Source: Paraburkholderia sp. UYCP14C
GTDB lineage: Bacteria; Pseudomonadota; Gammaproteobacteria; Burkholderiales; Burkholderiaceae
DNA length: 64,000 nucleotides
Direction of reading: 5' to 3'
Assembly (NCBI RefSeq): GCF_004197395.1
Contig: NZ_SELS01000017.1
Coordinates: 62,001 to 126,000, forward strand
Under the pieces are notes generated by a model. The model did no database searches, was not told the DNA's origin, and saw nothing but the letters and a program-made list of their open reading frames with translations. Below, in pieces: positions 62,275-64,000 of the stretch (position 1 is its first letter; each line of letters opens with the position of its first letter). Made by a program: the position numbers and the translations under genes.

Positions 62275-63111
62275 TCAGCCATCGAGTTGCGGCTTGAACG
62301 CATACTGCCCAATCTCGCCGCCGCGCGCGACCACCGCGGTGCTCTCCGGAATTTCCTCCCACCACCCCGGCAAGTCCGCGAGCGGCTCGGACAGCACGAG
62401 GAACGCATTCTCGCCGGCCCTCATGATGCGCTCGTCGTCGGGATACAACTGGTGCAGATGACGGAACGACGTGCTGTGAAACAGCGAGCGCGACTGTCCT
62501 TCGCTCGAATAGCGGACCGCGACGATCTGCTCGCCGTCGGTCGCGCACACGGTCATGTTCAGCGGTTCAGCCACGCAATGCTGGCGCCCGGTGGCTTCGA
62601 CGAAGCCGACCATCCGTTCGAGCGCGGTGACGGGCGCAAGCTCGAGCCCGAAGGTCAGCGCGAGAAAAAACATCACTTCGGAATCGGTCGAGCCTTCGAT
62701 GGACGGGAACAGATCGGGGTCGATCTTCACCATCAGATCGCGGCGCACCTTCGGGAAGTCGCGCACCAGCCCGTTGTGCGCGAACAGCCAGCGGCCGTAG
62801 CGGAACGGATGACAGTTGGTTTCCTGCGACGGCGTGTCGGTGGCCGCGCGTATGTGCGCGACGAACAGCGGAGAGTGGATCGCCCGCGCGGCCTCGCGTA
62901 GATTGCGGTCGCTCCACGCCGGCTGGATGCAGCGGTAGCGAAACGGAATGTCGGTGGGATGTCCATACCAGCCGATGCCGAAACCGTCGCCATTGGTGGT
63001 GGTGGCACCGAGCCGCGAATGCATGCTCTGGTCGATCAGCGAATGCCGGGCGTTGAACAGCACGGTTTCGAGCTGAAGCGGATTGCCGGTATATGCGAGC
63101 CAGCGGCACAT
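62275..63111 (-). CDS. Class II glutamine amidotransferase (YafJ/EgtC-like)
   Basis: A 278-residue Ntn-hydrolase. The nucleophile is Cys2 directly after the start (MCRWLAYTGNPLQLE). Further class II features are NGDGFGIGWYG, FVAHIRAATDTPSQETNCHP, FAHNGLVRDFPKVRRDL and GSTDSEVMFFLAL. It hydrolyses glutamine to ammonia and glutamate for a partner or for its own acceptor; no synthase domain is attached. It is divergent from narG across 247 bases. Confidence 0.93.
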   Translation of the reverse strand: MCRWLAYTGNPLQLETVLFNARHSLIDQSMHSRLGATTTNGDGFGIGWYGHPTDIPFRYRCIQPAWSDRNLREAARAIHSPLFVAHIRAATDTPSQETNCHPFRYGRWLFAHNGLVRDFPKVRRDLMVKIDPDLFPSIEGSTDSEVMFFLALTFGLELAPVTALERMVGFVEATGRQHCVAEPLNMTVCATDGEQIVAVRYSSEGQSRSLFHSTSFRHLHQLYPDDERIMRAGENAFLVLSEPLADLPGWWEEIPESTAVVARGGEIGQYAFKPQLDG

Positions 63112-63358
63112 GATTGCTCTCCTGTCGGTTGCGCATCACAACCCTACACCAGTCGCGCGCGGCGATTGTAGGACCAAAGTCCGATTGAGGTAGATTTGAT
63201 GCATGTCACCATTGACGTCGACCTTGAGTGCTAAGGTGCCTCCGTGCCGGGGCATCAAGGCAGCCCTCCAGGCACGAAGCGGACGTCAGCCGTAGTGGGT
63301 CCGTTTCAAATCCTTTCGCGACCTTGTGCCGACCCAATCTGATGGAGGCAGGACGCAC

Positions 63359-64000
63359 ATGAGCCACTTTCTGGACAGGTTACGTTACTTTACGGCCCCC
63401 CGTCCGCAGTTTTCGGATGGCCATGGTGCTGTCACAGATGAAGACCGGCAATGGGAGGATGCTTACCGCAAGCGCTGGCAGCACGACAAGATAGTTCGCT
63501 CCACTCATGGAGTGAATTGCACCGGGTCCTGCTCGTGGAAGATCTATGTCAAAGGCGGCATCGTCACGTGGGAAACGCAGCAGACGGACTATCCGCGCAC
63601 CCGGCACGACATGCCCAATCACGAGCCGCGTGGATGCTCGCGAGGCGCATCCTATTCGTGGTACCTCTATAGCGCGAATCGCCTGAAATATCCGCTGGTG
63701 CGCAGCGCGCTCGTCAAGCTGTGGCGCGAGCGCCGCGCTTCGCTGGATCCCGTGCAAGCCTGGCAGTCGATCGTCGAGGACCAGGCGGCGCGGCGCGGCT
63801 ATCAGAGCCGCCGGGGCCTTGGCGGCTTCATTCGCTCCACATGGGACGAAGTCAACGAAATCGTCGCGGCCGCCAACGTATATACGGTCAAGCATCACGG
63901 ACCCGATCGGGTGATCGGCTTCTCGCCGATCCCGGCGATGTCGATGGTGTCGTACGCGGCGGGCTCGCGTTATCTATCGCTGATCGGCGGCGTTTGCCTG
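63359..64000 (+). CDS. narG: Respiratory nitrate reductase alpha subunit NarG, N-terminal part (cut by window edge)
   Basis: The first 214 codons of NarG, open at the right edge. ATG 63359 has TGGAGG 10 bases ahead. Highly typical sequence: [40 protein letters not shown] and the His/Cys iron-sulphur (FS0) block [19 protein letters not shown], then [38 protein letters not shown] and [16 protein letters not shown]. NarG holds the molybdenum cofactor and reduces nitrate on the cytoplasmic side with NarH and NarI. The molybdenum-ligand Asp lies beyond the window. Confidence 0.98.
   Translation, partial: MSHFLDRLRYFTAPRPQFSDGHGAVTDEDRQWEDAYRKRWQHDKIVRSTHGVNCTGSCSWKIYVKGGIVTWETQQTDYPRTRHDMPNHEPRGCSRGASYSWYLYSANRLKYPLVRSALVKLWRERRASLDPVQAWQSIVEDQAARRGYQSRRGLGGFIRSTWDEVNEIVAAANVYTVKHHGPDRVIGFSPIPAMSMVSYAAGSRYLSLIGGVCL

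Noticed and set aside
63190-63215. FNR/ANR-like site ahead of narG (TTGATGCATGTCA)
   Set aside because: Only the first half-site is complete; the second matches at 3 of 5 positions.

Overview
The window is a GC-rich chromosomal stretch, by protein similarity from a Burkholderia/Paraburkholderia-type beta-proteobacterium. The type VI secretion (T6SS) genes, the DUF4148 protein, the MltA lipoprotein, the NarG start and the LysR-run catabolic operon all look burkholderial. No tRNA, rRNA or CRISPR array was seen.

Left part (1-14.6 kb), signalling and surface genes: a lytic transglycosylase MltA with an apparent frameshift runs off the left edge. Next come a membrane Ser/Thr kinase (PpkA-like, with a DUF4384 domain) on the minus strand, then, divergently, a TPR-CHAT protease, a TpsB/FhaC-type outer-membrane transporter and a 1522-residue TpsA adhesin-like exoprotein. 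A minus-strand trio follows: a sigma-70-like protein, a PP2C phosphatase and a family-2 glycosyltransferase. An AT-rich leader of almost 800 bases (14.6-15.4 kb), with a LacI-type operator-like sequence and a strong inverted-repeat element, precedes the T6SS.

T6SS block (15.4-37.4 kb), one long plus-strand operon: tssA, tssB, tssC, hcp, tagJ, tssE, tssF, tssG, clpV/tssH, a DUF4280 PAAR-like tip gene, vgrG, tagH (FHA), tssK, tssL (with a peptidoglycan-binding OmpA domain), tssM, tagF. No tssJ was found. Kinase, phosphatase, FHA protein and TagF together imply threonine-phosphorylation control of assembly.

Accessory part (37.6-47.7 kb): an OmpA-like envelope protein, a secreted HELGH metalloprotease-like protein, a probable DNA/RNA nuclease (NUC1-like motif), a FecR-like protein, a DUF3365/HAMP haem-binding sensor, a second Ser/Thr kinase, an SDR dehydrogenase, and a two-domain peptidoglycan hydrolase (M23-like plus lambda-endolysin/GH104-like) followed by an overlapping exported immunity candidate of much lower GC. 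An integrase remnant closes this region.

Right part (47.7-64 kb): a tannase/feruloyl-esterase-like secreted esterase; the membrane half of a cyclase-type protein; a DUF4148 protein; a six-gene catabolic operon (PanE-like, VOC, MaoC, CaiB, AroE-like, AroQ-like) with a LysR regulator and a shared operator-like motif in front of operon and regulator; a PAS-GGDEF-EAL protein; a metallophosphoesterase; a non-canonical NRAMP transporter; a class II glutamine amidotransferase; and the first 214 codons of narG, which runs off the right edge.
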